The notes beneath the pieces are model-generated. The model was not told the origin of the DNA and searched no databases. It saw nothing but the letters and a program-made list of their open reading frames with translations. Position numbers and translations under genes: made by a program. DNA of 64,000 nucleotides from Bacteroidetes bacterium OLB11 (GTDB lineage Bacteria > Bacteroidota > Bacteroidia > Chitinophagales > Chitinophagaceae): assembly GCA_001567165.1 (NCBI GenBank), contig LNFQ01000023.1, positions 1-64,000 on the forward strand, given 5' to 3'. Positions 47,452-56,681 of this stretch are shown piece by piece (position 1 is the first letter of the stretch; every line of letters starts with the position of its first letter).

Positions 47452-49899
47452 ATGACTAAATATCTATTTAGCACGCTTCTTTGTTTAATCAGTTATGTTA
47501 ATATAGCTCAGGTTAACATTTTGGGTTCAAATAATGCAACTCAGCTAGCTCAATCTTTAGTTGGTGCAGGAGTTACTATAAATAATGCAACATTAAACTG
47601 TGGTTCTGTGCCTCAAGGAAGTCAAAATTATGGAAGTGGTTTTTTTACAGTAACTAGTTCCAATTTGGGTTTAGATAGCGGAATCGTTTTAACAACAGGC
47701 GTTGCTGCCTCTGTAAATCCAGGAGTAATTGGTGCTAATGGTCCGGTAAATAACTTTGCCTCTGGCGTATCTGGAAATGGAGGAGACCCAGACTTAACGC
47801 AATTGGTTAATGGTGTAACTTATGATAAATGTATCTTAGAGTTTGACTTTTCGGCAGTTGGTGACTCTATCAAATTCGATTATGTATTCGGCTCAGAAGA
47901 ATATCAAAGTTTTACTTGTTCCAGTTTTAATGATGTATTTGGATTCTTTTTGAGTGGTCCTGGTATTGTAGGTCCTTATGCAAATAATTCAATTAATTTG
48001 GCATTGGTTCCTGGTTCAAACACTTGTCCGGTGGGGGTTAGCACTATTTTTTGTCCAAACAACCCTACTTGCTGTGCGACTAATCAATATTGTTTTAATA
48101 TGACTCCAGGTTGTGGGATGTTTAATGCCGCTAATAATACTTGTTCATATTTTGTTTGTAATGGAAATGTCAATCCGGGTACTATTGTTTATCAAGGATT
48201 CACAACAGTATTGACAGCACAAGCTCAAGTGATTCCATGCTCGACTTATCATATTAAATTGGCTATTGCAGATAAAGCAGACCAATCCTATGACTCAGGT
48301 GTGTTTTTAAAAGCAAAAAGTTTTGTTTCGAATGTGATTACTTATGAATTAATTACTGGATTGCAAGGCATTAATCCATATATTGTAGAAGGATGTGATA
48401 CCGCAGTCTTAAAAATAAAGAGAAAAGTCATTGGTGTTGCTAATGCAGATACAGTTAGTTTTATTATTGGAGGAGATGCACAAAATGGAATTGACTACAA
48501 CACATTTCCAAATCAAGTTTATTTCACTCCAAATGTAAATGATACATTGATAACAATACCGATTTATGCATTCGCAGATGGAATTACAGAAGGGACAGAA
48601 AAAATTGTGATATATGTAAAAGGAGGATGTAGTGGAGCCATTTATGACAGCTTAATTATTGAAATCAAAGATTCGCTTGAATTTATTTTGTTCAACCACG
48701 ATACCGCCTTTTGTCTAGGAGGCCTTGTGAATACGCAAGGGATACACGACTCCGGTATTCATGCTATATGGAATCCCACAAGCGGAGTGCTTGACCCGAG
48801 CGATATTAATACCGTCATTTCCCCTACAAGCTTTGGTAGTTTTTATTATACAGTTACCGGAACGTATAAAACCTGTCCACCTTATGTGAGAGGATTTAAT
48901 GTGAAGGTAGATCCCAATCCTGTGATAACCCCTCTGCCTGATATTGAGCTATGTGAAGGGAAAGACGTAAATATTAATGCACATGTTAGCCCACCATTTA
49001 ATTATAATATATCATGGAACCCTAATAATGGACTCTTGAATGCTAATGGTTACAACCCCATATTTAACGGAAATACTTCACAAGATATTATATTTACTGT
49101 GACTTCGCCAAATGCAGGGTGTACAGCCTCAGACACCTTTCATGCACAAGTGTGGCCATTTACAGCAGGTTCAATTATTTCAGATACTTTAGTGTGTAAT
49201 GGAACACCAGTGCAGCTTTGGGTCACTGGCGGAAATGGACAATATCAATGGTATCCCACTCAATCACTTAGTTGCGAATTTTGTCCTAACCCTATTGCAT
49301 CTGCAATAGGTACTACCACTTATTATGCAGTAATTTTGGATCCTCACGGCTGTCAAGATACTTTATCAGTTCGGGTAGAAAGTCATCCTCCTTTCAATTT
49401 AATTTTACATAACAATGATACTACCATTGTTTTAGGCGATCATGTTCAATTGATTGCATCGGGAGCTCCTTTTTATTATTGGACTCCAACCTCTTATTTG
49501 ACATACTCTCAAAGCAATTCTCCATTGGCAACACCTCTTGAAGATATTACCTATACCGTAACCGGAGTAAGTCTATTGCAAGGATGCCCCCAATCAGATT
49601 CGGTGCATATTAAAGTAATTCAGCCAGATGTGATTTTGCCTAACGCTTTCACTCCAAATGGCGATGGAAACAATGATATCTTTAGAGTGAAAGGAAGAAA
49701 CTTTATTAATGTGCAGGAATTTAAAATATTCAATCGACTTGGAAACGAAATTTTTTCAACGAATGATATTAACAAAGGATGGGATGGAACTTACAAAGGA
49801 GTACCTCAAGATCCGGGCGTTTATTTCTATCAAATTAGGGTCTCTTATCCTAATGGGAAAACGCAACTCCTAAAAGGAGATGTGACATTGATACGCTAA
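47452..49899 (+). CDS. Choice-of-anchor-L T9SS type B cargo protein
   Basis: 815 residues, unbroken. Signal peptide 1-19 (YVNIAQ). Residues about 20-285 are a choice-of-anchor L domain: LAQSLVGAGVTINN, GIVLTTGVAASVNPG, FDYVFGSEEYQSF, VFGFFLSGPGI, and a Cys-rich insert (about 190-235). A Calx-beta-like domain follows (about 290-410, DGITEGTEKIVIYV), then Ig-like repeats, and the gliding-motility C-terminal domain from about 730 (LPNAFTPNGDGNNDIF to GDVTLIR). Exported by T9SS to the cell surface; often adhesin-like, function unproved. Divergent from gldFG. Confidence 0.9.
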   Translation: MTKYLFSTLLCLISYVNIAQVNILGSNNATQLAQSLVGAGVTINNATLNCGSVPQGSQNYGSGFFTVTSSNLGLDSGIVLTTGVAASVNPGVIGANGPVNNFASGVSGNGGDPDLTQLVNGVTYDKCILEFDFSAVGDSIKFDYVFGSEEYQSFTCSSFNDVFGFFLSGPGIVGPYANNSINLALVPGSNTCPVGVSTIFCPNNPTCCATNQYCFNMTPGCGMFNAANNTCSYFVCNGNVNPGTIVYQGFTTVLTAQAQVIPCSTYHIKLAIADKADQSYDSGVFLKAKSFVSNVITYELITGLQGINPYIVEGCDTAVLKIKRKVIGVANADTVSFIIGGDAQNGIDYNTFPNQVYFTPNVNDTLITIPIYAFADGITEGTEKIVIYVKGGCSGAIYDSLIIEIKDSLEFILFNHDTAFCLGGLVNTQGIHDSGIHAIWNPTSGVLDPSDINTVISPTSFGSFYYTVTGTYKTCPPYVRGFNVKVDPNPVITPLPDIELCEGKDVNINAHVSPPFNYNISWNPNNGLLNANGYNPIFNGNTSQDIIFTVTSPNAGCTASDTFHAQVWPFTAGSIISDTLVCNGTPVQLWVTGGNGQYQWYPTQSLSCEFCPNPIASAIGTTTYYAVILDPHGCQDTLSVRVESHPPFNLILHNNDTTIVLGDHVQLIASGAPFYYWTPTSYLTYSQSNSPLATPLEDITYTVTGVSLLQGCPQSDSVHIKVIQPDVILPNAFTPNGDGNNDIFRVKGRNFINVQEFKIFNRLGNEIFSTNDINKGWDGTYKGVPQDPGVYFYQIRVSYPNGKTQLLKGDVTLIR

Positions 49900-50092
49900 T
49901 CACTTGCAGCAGATAATCTTTATCCTAAATTCCTAACTAGTAGTAATTTGGGCTAATAAGGCTCAATTTTTTAGATTCTAGAAATGAACTAGTAAAAAAC
50001 GAATATTGGAAAATAAAGATATATTTGGTAAGAAAAAAGCAATTGTGAATAAAAAGATTTATTACTTCATAATTAGAATTAAAGAATAAATT

Positions 50093-50100
50093 TACATTTG
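50093..50100 (+). promoter_or_regulatory. Bactofilin promoter -7 box
   Basis: TACATTTG, exact consensus, 43 bases before the bactofilin ATG. Confidence 0.5.
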
Positions 50101-50143
50101 TACAAAATCTAATAATTTTAAACCATTTTAAAAAGTAAAACGT

Positions 50144-50644
50144 ATGTCAATATTTTCAAGCGGAAGAGATAAGCAAGAACCAACACCAGCACCAACACCA
50201 GTACCTAAGCCAACTCCTACATCAACACCCACTACCACTACCGCACCCAATTATGGTTCATCTTCAAGTATGACCAATATTTCAAGAGGTACCATAATAG
50301 ATGGCCAAATTAAAGTGGAAGGAGATATCAAAGTAGACGGATTAGTAAAAGGAACTGTAACTGCAAAAGGGAAAGTTCAAATAGCACAAGGAGGAAAAGT
50401 AGAAGGAGATATTATTTGCCAAAATGCTGAAATTTCAGGGCATGTAACCGGAAAATTAAGAATAGCAGAAGTGTTGATGTTGAAAGGAAATGCTGTGATT
50501 GATGGAGATATTAATACCGGAAAATTAATGATAGAAACAGGAGTTAAATTCAATGGGAATTGTACGATGGGGGCTCAAGTGATGAAAGAGCAAAGCACAC
50601 CAATCACCTCTAGCGTTGGATCTTCTGGCACTGTAATAAAATAA
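50144..50644 (+). CDS. Bactofilin (polymer-forming cytoskeletal protein)
   Basis: 166 residues. Residues about 10-45 are a Pro/Thr-rich disordered tail (PTPAPTPVPKPTPTSTP). The core (about 50-145) is the bactofilin beta-helix: ISRGTIIDGQIKVEGDIKVDG, VKGTVTAKGKVQIAQGGKVEG, repeated every 18 or so residues. Assembles nucleotide-independent filaments that support cell shape or local wall synthesis. Alone, with its own promoter and a terminator; the often-neighbouring M23 peptidase is not here. Confidence 0.93.
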   Translation: MSIFSSGRDKQEPTPAPTPVPKPTPTSTPTTTTAPNYGSSSSMTNISRGTIIDGQIKVEGDIKVDGLVKGTVTAKGKVQIAQGGKVEGDIICQNAEISGHVTGKLRIAEVLMLKGNAVIDGDINTGKLMIETGVKFNGNCTMGAQVMKEQSTPITSSVGSSGTVIK

Positions 50645-50662
50645 GATGATTTTAATAAAATT

Positions 50663-50696
50663 TTTTTAAAGGCCTCATTTATGAGGCTTTTAAAAT
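50663..50696 (+). terminator. Terminator after bactofilin
   Basis: GCCTC/GAGGC core extended by T/A pairs on both sides (one mismatch), loop ATTTAT, ending in a short T tract. About 20 bases after the stop. Confidence 0.6.
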
Positions 50697-50723
50697 TATA
50701 AATATGTTATGTTTGAATAATCC

Positions 50724-51121
50724 TCAATTATGGAGCAATTGAAGATTATTCAAACCAATTTGAGTGATAATATATACCGACTCTTCTACACTAAGCTTAT
50801 AATTCTCATAGCCTATATTTAGGTTTTGCAATCCCGTGCGTAAAAAAGAAATATCAATGGTATTGTCTTTTGTATTATAGTCATGTGCACTCACAAATTG
50901 TATATACAACTGTGCCCATTGCTAGGTATATTTTGCAAATGAAATACAACTCTTGCAAGGTTGGTAGAGAGTGTGATAGGAGTGTGGGCAAACTCAGCAT
51001 CTGATATATTTCATGAGTTTCACTTTAGCATTTGTAGTATATTCTTATCGATATTAACACCATCTCTCAATTGCCAGCTTGATGAATACCTTCACTAAAA
51101 AGCATCACACCTATCTTCAAT
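50724..51121 (-). pseudogene. Probable decayed gene between bactofilin and a membrane protein
   Basis: On the minus strand three short open stretches in different frames follow each other: GVMLFSEGIHQAGN (about 51080-51120), SDAEFAHTPITLSTNLARVV (about 50960-51010) and finally 61 residues ending at 50724 (VSAHDYNTKDNTIDISFL, YENYKLSVEESVYIITQIG). Amino acid use looks coding-like but stops and frame changes break it many times. The original protein is not recognised. Confidence 0.3.
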
Positions 51122-51363
51122 GCAATGCAAGTATGTGAACGAAAAAAAATTATATGCCATTTTTCACTTTATGCTATTGATGAATTTGCCAAAAGCAAGC
51201 TATATAGTGTTGCTAAATAAGTGTACTTTATTAATAATATTAGTTTTTATAAACAGTAAACTTTTGATATCAATTTCTCCAGTAGAAAATGAAGAAATTT
51301 CATCTTTTTAAAATTTATTGTATAATTTTCTATAATCTTAATTTCTAATATGTAATTTGGGTT
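51122..51363. other. AT-rich gap without recognised features
   Basis: Only a low-quality frame of about 60 codons on the plus strand without a family resemblance; probably non-coding and containing the upstream part of the next promoter. Confidence 0.4.
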
Positions 51364-51371
51364 TAATTTTG
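51364..51371 (+). promoter_or_regulatory. Promoter -7 box for the membrane protein/PaaK-like unit
   Basis: TAATTTTG, exact consensus, 44 bases before the ATG at 51416. Confidence 0.45.
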
Positions 51372-51415
51372 AGTTCTATATTGAACACATTTTATTTCCA
51401 TTTAAAATTCAAAAA

Positions 51416-51799
51416 ATGACATTTAAGAGTAGCCTTTTGGTTTTGATAGCGACGACTATTTTTATACTTATTATCGAATACATCGTATGCCAATTTATTT
51501 CCAATTTCAATTTTAATACACTATTGATAGGTACTGTATTTTTAGCAGCTATTCACATATTGTCATTAGCTATCACATTTAAAGCCAGTAAAAATAAAAA
51601 CGCCTACCAATTTGTTTCAGGCGTGACAGTATCAACTATAGTCAAATTGTTTTTAACGATAATCGGAGCGGGGATCTATATTTATATCAATCGTTTAAAT
51701 TTAAACAAAATCGATTTGTTTTTTTTAATGCCAGTTTACCTCATCTTTCTATTTACAGAGGCCTATATTGCGTCTCGTTTTGCAAAAATTAATGCTTAA
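51416..51799 (+). CDS. Small four-helix membrane protein, unknown
   Basis: 127 residues with four predicted membrane segments (LLVLIATTIFILIIEYIV, TLLIGTVFLAAIHILSLAI, TIVKLFLTIIGAGIYIYI, FFLMPVYLIFLFTEAYIAS). Only short loops, several Lys near KASKNKNAY. It looks like the small membrane proteins near ATP synthase operons in Bacteroidota, but this is weak. It lies 11 bases before the PaaK-like gene and probably shares its transcript. Function not recognised. Confidence 0.65.
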   Translation: MTFKSSLLVLIATTIFILIIEYIVCQFISNFNFNTLLIGTVFLAAIHILSLAITFKASKNKNAYQFVSGVTVSTIVKLFLTIIGAGIYIYINRLNLNKIDLFFLMPVYLIFLFTEAYIASRFAKINA

Positions 51800-51810
51800 A
51801 TTATTAACTT

Positions 51811-53133
51811 ATGAAATCAATCAATTGGCACTATGAATCCATTGAAAAGCAAGACCAATTTCAGTCAATAGCACTCAAAAATACACTCAATTTTTTACTT
51901 AAAAATTCACCGTTTTATCAATCTTTTTTTAAGAAACATCACATTTCCATTGACGATATTCATACTTTAAAAGACCTTTCTTTGATACCCACAACTAGTA
52001 AAGAAGATATTCAAAAATACAATCATCAATTTCAATGTGTTGAATCCTCTAAAATTATTGAATACACAGCCACATCAGGCACTTTGGGAAGCCCAGTTTT
52101 TGTCTCACTCACTCAAAATGACTTAAATCGTTTAGCTTTGAATGAAATGCAAAGTTTTCTTATGATGGGTGTCAATGAAAATGATATTGCTCAACTAATG
52201 CTCACATTAGATAAGCAATTTATGGCAGGCTTAGCCTATCATTATGGATTGACTAAAATCAATGCTGGTATTGTACGAACCGGTCCGGGATTGCCTCAAA
52301 TGCAAATCGAAACGATGCAAAAATTGAGCACAACTGTGCTGATTGCTGTTCCTTCTTTTATAATAAAAATCATAGAATATTGTCAAAGTGAGAATATTGA
52401 TTTGAATAAACTTCCTATCAGAAAAATCTTATGTATTGGCGAAAATATTCGGAATGAAGATTTTTCACTCAATGCACTTGCTCAAAAAATAAAAAATCAT
52501 TGGAATGTGGAATTGTATTCGACTTATGCAAGTACTGAAATGCAAACAGCTTTCACAGAATGTGAAGCACATCAAGGTGGGCATCATCAGCCAGACTTAA
52601 TTATTTTTGAAATTGTGGATGAGGATGGTAAACAGCTGAAAGCAGGAGAATATGGAGAAGTGACCATTACAAGTTTAGGAATTGAAGGGATGCCTTTGTT
52701 GAGATTTCGCACTGGCGATATTGCTAGCTATGACGACACGCCTTGTATGTGCGGGCGACTTTCACGAAGAATTAGCCCAATCGTTGGAAGAAAAAATCAG
52801 ATGATAAAATGTAAAGGAACAACGCTATTTCCGGCTACTATTTTTGACATCTTAAATCAATTTTCGCACATAAAAGAATATGTCATTGAGGTGAAAGATA
52901 ATGAACTTCAATCAGATGATTTGACATTATATCTTTCAATCGATATCCCAATTGATGAATGCGAAAGTATGCTGAAACCTTTTCTACAATCTAGATTAAG
53001 ACTGACTCCGAACATAAAATATTTGTCCACGAAAGAAGTTTTAAAAATGCAATTCCCAAATAATAATAGGAAACCGATTAAATTTATTGATAAAAGAAAA
53101 ACAGTAAAATATGAAAGAGAAAGTGAGAATTGA
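51811..53133 (+). CDS. Phenylacetate-CoA ligase-like (PaaK family) adenylating enzyme
   Basis: 440 residues. AMP-binding motif TATSGTLGSPVFVSLT (about residue 84), RTGPGLPQMQIETMQ, STYASTEMQTAFTEC, GEVTITSLGIEGMPLLRFRTGDIA with the catalytic Asp, and RRISPIVGRKNQMIKCKGTTLFP in the C-terminal domain, all of the PaaK group that activates aryl acids as acyl-CoA. Together with the distant paaZ it suggests phenylacetate use, but PaaK-like proteins also act in other pathways, so the substrate is open. The end overlaps the S4 protein gene by 23 bases. Confidence 0.85.
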   Translation: MKSINWHYESIEKQDQFQSIALKNTLNFLLKNSPFYQSFFKKHHISIDDIHTLKDLSLIPTTSKEDIQKYNHQFQCVESSKIIEYTATSGTLGSPVFVSLTQNDLNRLALNEMQSFLMMGVNENDIAQLMLTLDKQFMAGLAYHYGLTKINAGIVRTGPGLPQMQIETMQKLSTTVLIAVPSFIIKIIEYCQSENIDLNKLPIRKILCIGENIRNEDFSLNALAQKIKNHWNVELYSTYASTEMQTAFTECEAHQGGHHQPDLIIFEIVDEDGKQLKAGEYGEVTITSLGIEGMPLLRFRTGDIASYDDTPCMCGRLSRRISPIVGRKNQMIKCKGTTLFPATIFDILNQFSHIKEYVIEVKDNELQSDDLTLYLSIDIPIDECESMLKPFLQSRLRLTPNIKYLSTKEVLKMQFPNNNRKPIKFIDKRKTVKYERESEN

Positions 53134-53497
53134 TAAATATTTATGGGCAATTCGGATTTTCAAAACTAGAACTTTAGCTGCTACAGCTTGTGATCATGGT
53201 AAAGTGAAATTAAAAGGGGAGTCAGTGAAAGCATCGAAAGGTGTAGTGCTGGGAGAGGAGTATGAAGTGAAAAAGGAAAATGAAAAAATGATAATTAAAG
53301 TGGTTGGAATTATCGAAAAAAGAGTTGGCTATGAAGAGGCAATTAAAAATTATATTAATCTCACACCTGATACTGGTGAAAAGCCTGAAAAAGCTTTGAC
53401 GATGAGCTTTTATACAGGCAAAAGGTTGAGTAAAGTTGGAAGACCCACAAAACAAAAAAGAAGAAACTTAGATGATTTTATGGATAATTTTGAATGA
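53111..53497 (+). CDS. S4-domain RNA-binding protein (HslR/Hsp15-like)
   Basis: 128 residues. The N-terminal S4 domain reads RIDKYLWAIRIFKTRTLAATAC...GKVKLKGESVKASKGVVLGEEYEV, as in Hsp15 (HslR), which binds stalled 50S subunits carrying peptidyl-tRNA. The C-terminal tail is Lys/Arg-rich (GRPTKQKRRNLDDFMD), as in the family. Starts within the end of the PaaK-like gene, so translation is coupled. Confidence 0.88.
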   Translation: MKEKVRIDKYLWAIRIFKTRTLAATACDHGKVKLKGESVKASKGVVLGEEYEVKKENEKMIIKVVGIIEKRVGYEEAIKNYINLTPDTGEKPEKALTMSFYTGKRLSKVGRPTKQKRRNLDDFMDNFE

Positions 53498-53529
53498 ATG
53501 ATTTTTAATAATATTATTAATATTTGACA

Positions 53530-53537
53530 TATATTTG
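53530..53537 (+). promoter_or_regulatory. AIM24-family gene -7 box
   Basis: TATATTTG, exact consensus, ending 13 bases before the ATG at 53551. Confidence 0.5.
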
Positions 53538-53550
53538 AAAAAAATAAGTA

Positions 53551-54342
53551 ATGGAAGCACATGAAATTGACTACAAAATACATGGTGAGGAAATGCAGCA
53601 TGTCGAAATCGAATTAGACCCTAATGAAACAGCGATAGCTGAGAGTGGTGCTTTTATGATGATGGATGATGGCGTTCAGATGCAAACCATTTTTGGAGAT
53701 GGCTCAAAGCAACAAAATAGCGGATTGATGGGAAAACTACTCAATGCGGGGAAACGACTTTTGACAGGTGAAAGCCTATTTATGACAGCTTTTACCAATA
53801 TTAGTCACGGAAAAAAAGTGATTCATTTTGCATCACCATACCCTGGCAAAATTATCCCTATCAATCTTGTAGAACACGGAGGTAAAATGATTTGCCAAAA
53901 AGATGCTTTTTTGTGTGCTGCAAAAGGAGTGAGTATTGGAGTCGAATTTCAGAAGAAATTAGGTACTGGAATATTTGGTGGAGAAGGATTTATCATGCAA
54001 AAATTAGAAGGAGATGGAATGGCATTTGTTCACGCAGGAGGGCATGTGCATGAAAGAAATTTATCCGTAGGAGAAATTTTGAAAATTGATACAGGTTGTA
54101 TCGTTGCTTATACTAAAGATATTGACTTTGACATCCAGTTTGTAGGCGGCATTCGGAATACAATATTTGGTGGAGAAGGTTTATTTTTTGCAACTTTAAA
54201 AGGCCCTGGAACGGTTTGGATACAGTCACTTCCCATCAGTCGATTAGCCTCAAGAATTATATCTTACGGTTCTTTTAAACGAAAAGAAGAAGGAAGCGTT
54301 TTAGGAGGATTTGGAAATCTATTAGATGGAGATGGTTATTAA
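53551..54342 (+). CDS. AIM24-family (TIGR00266) protein
   Basis: 263 residues, all-beta protein made of three similar sandwich units. Family segments: VEIELDPNETAIAESGAFMMMDDGVQM, FMTAFTNISHGKKVIHFASPYPGKI, FVHAGGHVHERNLSVGEILKIDTGCIVAYT, and GGEGLFFATLKGPGTVWIQSLPI near the end. The function of bacterial members is not known; the mitochondrial relative affects inner-membrane organisation. Converges with copA, 20 bases between stops. Confidence 0.92.
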   Translation: MEAHEIDYKIHGEEMQHVEIELDPNETAIAESGAFMMMDDGVQMQTIFGDGSKQQNSGLMGKLLNAGKRLLTGESLFMTAFTNISHGKKVIHFASPYPGKIIPINLVEHGGKMICQKDAFLCAAKGVSIGVEFQKKLGTGIFGGEGFIMQKLEGDGMAFVHAGGHVHERNLSVGEILKIDTGCIVAYTKDIDFDIQFVGGIRNTIFGGEGLFFATLKGPGTVWIQSLPISRLASRIISYGSFKRKEEGSVLGGFGNLLDGDGY

Positions 54343-54362
54343 TCTAAATTCTTTTTTGGGGG

Positions 54363-56465
54363 TTAATCCAATTTTTTATACCTCAGTCGAATCGAATTTA
54401 TAATTAACACAACATCACTCAAAGCCATTATTCCTGCACCCCAAGTGGGGCTGAGCAAGCCAACTGCTGCTACAGGAATGGCAACAATATTATACGAAAA
54501 TGCCCAAAAGAGATTTTGAATAATTGTTTGATAAGTATGTTTTCCAAGGGAAATAGCTTCACTCAATCGAGATAAATTACTTTTTAGTAAAACCACATCT
54601 GCACTTTGCATAGCAATTTGAGATGAATCACTGAGTGAAATACCAATATCGGCTTTTGTCAATGCAGGTGCATCATTAATGCCATCCCCAACCATAGCAG
54701 TGACGCCACTTTGCATGAGTTCGGCCAATTTGTTTAATTTATCTTCGGGTAATTGTTGGCTAAAAACTTGGTCAATGTTTAATTCTTTTGCTACGATATC
54801 ACATTTTTCTTTTCGGTCGCCACTCAATAATACAGTTTGAAACCCAAGCTGATGCAGCTTTTGAATACATTCCTTTGCTTCTGGTCTAATTTCATCTTTA
54901 AAATCAATCCATCCCACTATTTCATTGTTTTTCAGTAAATAAAGGTCATGTTTTGTAGGAGGAGTATTTTGCAAAACGCGATAAGAACCTATTTTCCAAT
55001 TGTTTTTTTCGGAATCAATAGCGGCGATGCCAAGTCCTTTTATTTCTTCTACTTTTTCAAACTGGATAAAATCTGTACTCCCCCATTCATCGAGTAAACT
55101 TTTTGCAATAGGGTGAGAGGAATGATGTTCTAATGATACGATTACTTTTTTAAATTCTTCATTACTGATAGTTGTAGAATATTGGTCTATCATCAATTTT
55201 CCGGAAGTAAGCGTTCCTGTTTTATCAAAAACGATATACTTGATTTTTTTCATATTTTCTAATGAATCGCCGCCTTTAATCAAAATCCCATTTCGAGCAG
55301 CTCTTCCCAATCCCACCATCACTGCAGCAGGCGTGGCCAAGCCCATTGCACATGGACAAGCAATGACCATGACGGCGATAGCCCTCATCATAGCATTGGC
55401 AAATGAAATATCGAATGCAAAGTAATTCACTAGAAATGTCAATAGAGCGACACTCACCACGATTGGGACAAAAATGGCACTAATCTTATCAGCAATTTTT
55501 TGCATGGGAGATTTGGCAGCCTGAGCTTGATTCACCAATTTGATAATATGAGCTAGAGCAGTCTGATTTCCAATGGCAGAGGCTTTCATACGGATATTGC
55601 CACTTTCGAGAATTGTACCACCGAGCACATTTTCATTTTCCGATTTTAAAACTGGCACACTTTCACCTGTCATCATGCTTTCATTGATACTGGCCGTTCC
55701 TGATATGATTACGCCATCAGTTGGAATTTTATCACCCGTATTGACTTGTATTTCGTCATTTAATTTTAACTCGTCATTTTTCACTTCAATAATCGTTTCC
55801 TTACCGATGCTATCTTTTAGCACAAGCTTGGCAGTTGTCTTTTGATATTTCATTAATTCTTTCACAGAAGAGGCCGTACTGGTGACAGTGTATTCTTCTA
55901 AAAAATTTCCTGCTAAAACCAATGTGACAATTGAGGCTGTCGTTTCAAAAAAAAGATAATTATGCACCGATTCGGGATATAAAATCCAACCGATTATGGA
56001 GTAGAGGTAGGCTGCTGTGGAGCTAGCAAACACTAAAACATCCATATTGGGTATCCCATTTTTTAAAGAACGGATGGCACTTTTGCCAAAATATAAAATA
56101 GATAAAATATAAATTGGAGTTGTGAGAATCAGTTGTACGATAGGGTTGTGAAGAAAGTGCCAATCGACAAACATGTGCATCATCAAAGGCAGCCACAAAC
56201 AAAATGATATAATTAAATAAGTTTTTGTTATAGAATCATGGGAGTGTTCATGGTGGTCATCACGTTGTACTTTATATCCCAATCGTTCGATACCATCAAA
56301 TAAATCTCCTTCATCTTTTTCTTCATCAATAGTAAAACTCACTTCGCCTGTGGAAGGATTCACAACCACATTTTCAGCACCTTCTTCGGTTAAAAAGTGA
56401 TTGATAGATAAGGCACAATTTCCACATGTCATTCCAACTACTTTACTTTGAATATCTTTTTTCAT
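54363..56465 (-). CDS. copA: Copper-translocating P1B-type ATPase
   Basis: 700 residues, unbroken. One N-terminal heavy-metal-binding domain with GMTCGNC (about residues 12-18), eight membrane segments, the ion-path motif CPCAMGLATP (about 369), phosphorylation site DKTGTLTSGK (about 411), HP motif SSHPIAKSL, TGES actuator loop and the hinge GDGINDAPALTKADIGI (about 590). CPC and GMTCxxC point to Cu(I) export. A His-rich stretch (DDHHEHSHD) follows the metal domain. The -7 box lies only 4 bases before the ATG. No metal regulator is adjacent. Confidence 0.93.
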   Translation of the reverse strand: MKKDIQSKVVGMTCGNCALSINHFLTEEGAENVVVNPSTGEVSFTIDEEKDEGDLFDGIERLGYKVQRDDHHEHSHDSITKTYLIISFCLWLPLMMHMFVDWHFLHNPIVQLILTTPIYILSILYFGKSAIRSLKNGIPNMDVLVFASSTAAYLYSIIGWILYPESVHNYLFFETTASIVTLVLAGNFLEEYTVTSTASSVKELMKYQKTTAKLVLKDSIGKETIIEVKNDELKLNDEIQVNTGDKIPTDGVIISGTASINESMMTGESVPVLKSENENVLGGTILESGNIRMKASAIGNQTALAHIIKLVNQAQAAKSPMQKIADKISAIFVPIVVSVALLTFLVNYFAFDISFANAMMRAIAVMVIACPCAMGLATPAAVMVGLGRAARNGILIKGGDSLENMKKIKYIVFDKTGTLTSGKLMIDQYSTTISNEEFKKVIVSLEHHSSHPIAKSLLDEWGSTDFIQFEKVEEIKGLGIAAIDSEKNNWKIGSYRVLQNTPPTKHDLYLLKNNEIVGWIDFKDEIRPEAKECIQKLHQLGFQTVLLSGDRKEKCDIVAKELNIDQVFSQQLPEDKLNKLAELMQSGVTAMVGDGINDAPALTKADIGISLSDSSQIAMQSADVVLLKSNLSRLSEAISLGKHTYQTIIQNLFWAFSYNIVAIPVAAVGLLSPTWGAGIMALSDVVLIINSIRLRYKKLD

Positions 56466-56469
56466 TTTG

Positions 56470-56477
56470 CAAAATTA
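56470..56477 (-). promoter_or_regulatory. copA promoter -7 box
   Basis: TAATTTTG on the minus strand, ending 4 bases before the copA ATG; the mRNA would begin at or next to the start codon. Confidence 0.5.
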
Positions 56478-56681
56478 CATTTTTTTAATGGAGAAATTGA
56501 CTGAATAAAACTCTTGATTATATAAAGTTATTCTATTTTTATTATAGAAATCGAGATGTGAATTTTGATTAGAATAAAGTACTCTTAATCGAATAAAATT
56601 TAAACAAATAGACAATAAGAATTCGAAGGACAAATAATCCTTTAGTAAGCCCTTTAGTATGCCTATATTGAAATTAGTTCA

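Noticed and set aside
50144..50240. Tandem CCA/ACC repeat in bactofilin as a repeat element
   Set aside because: It is simply the coding of the Pro/Thr-rich tail usual in bactofilins.
51120..51311. Small plus-strand open frame of 63 codons
   Set aside because: No family motif, odd hydrophobic content of translated AT-rich DNA, no promoter-like box near it.
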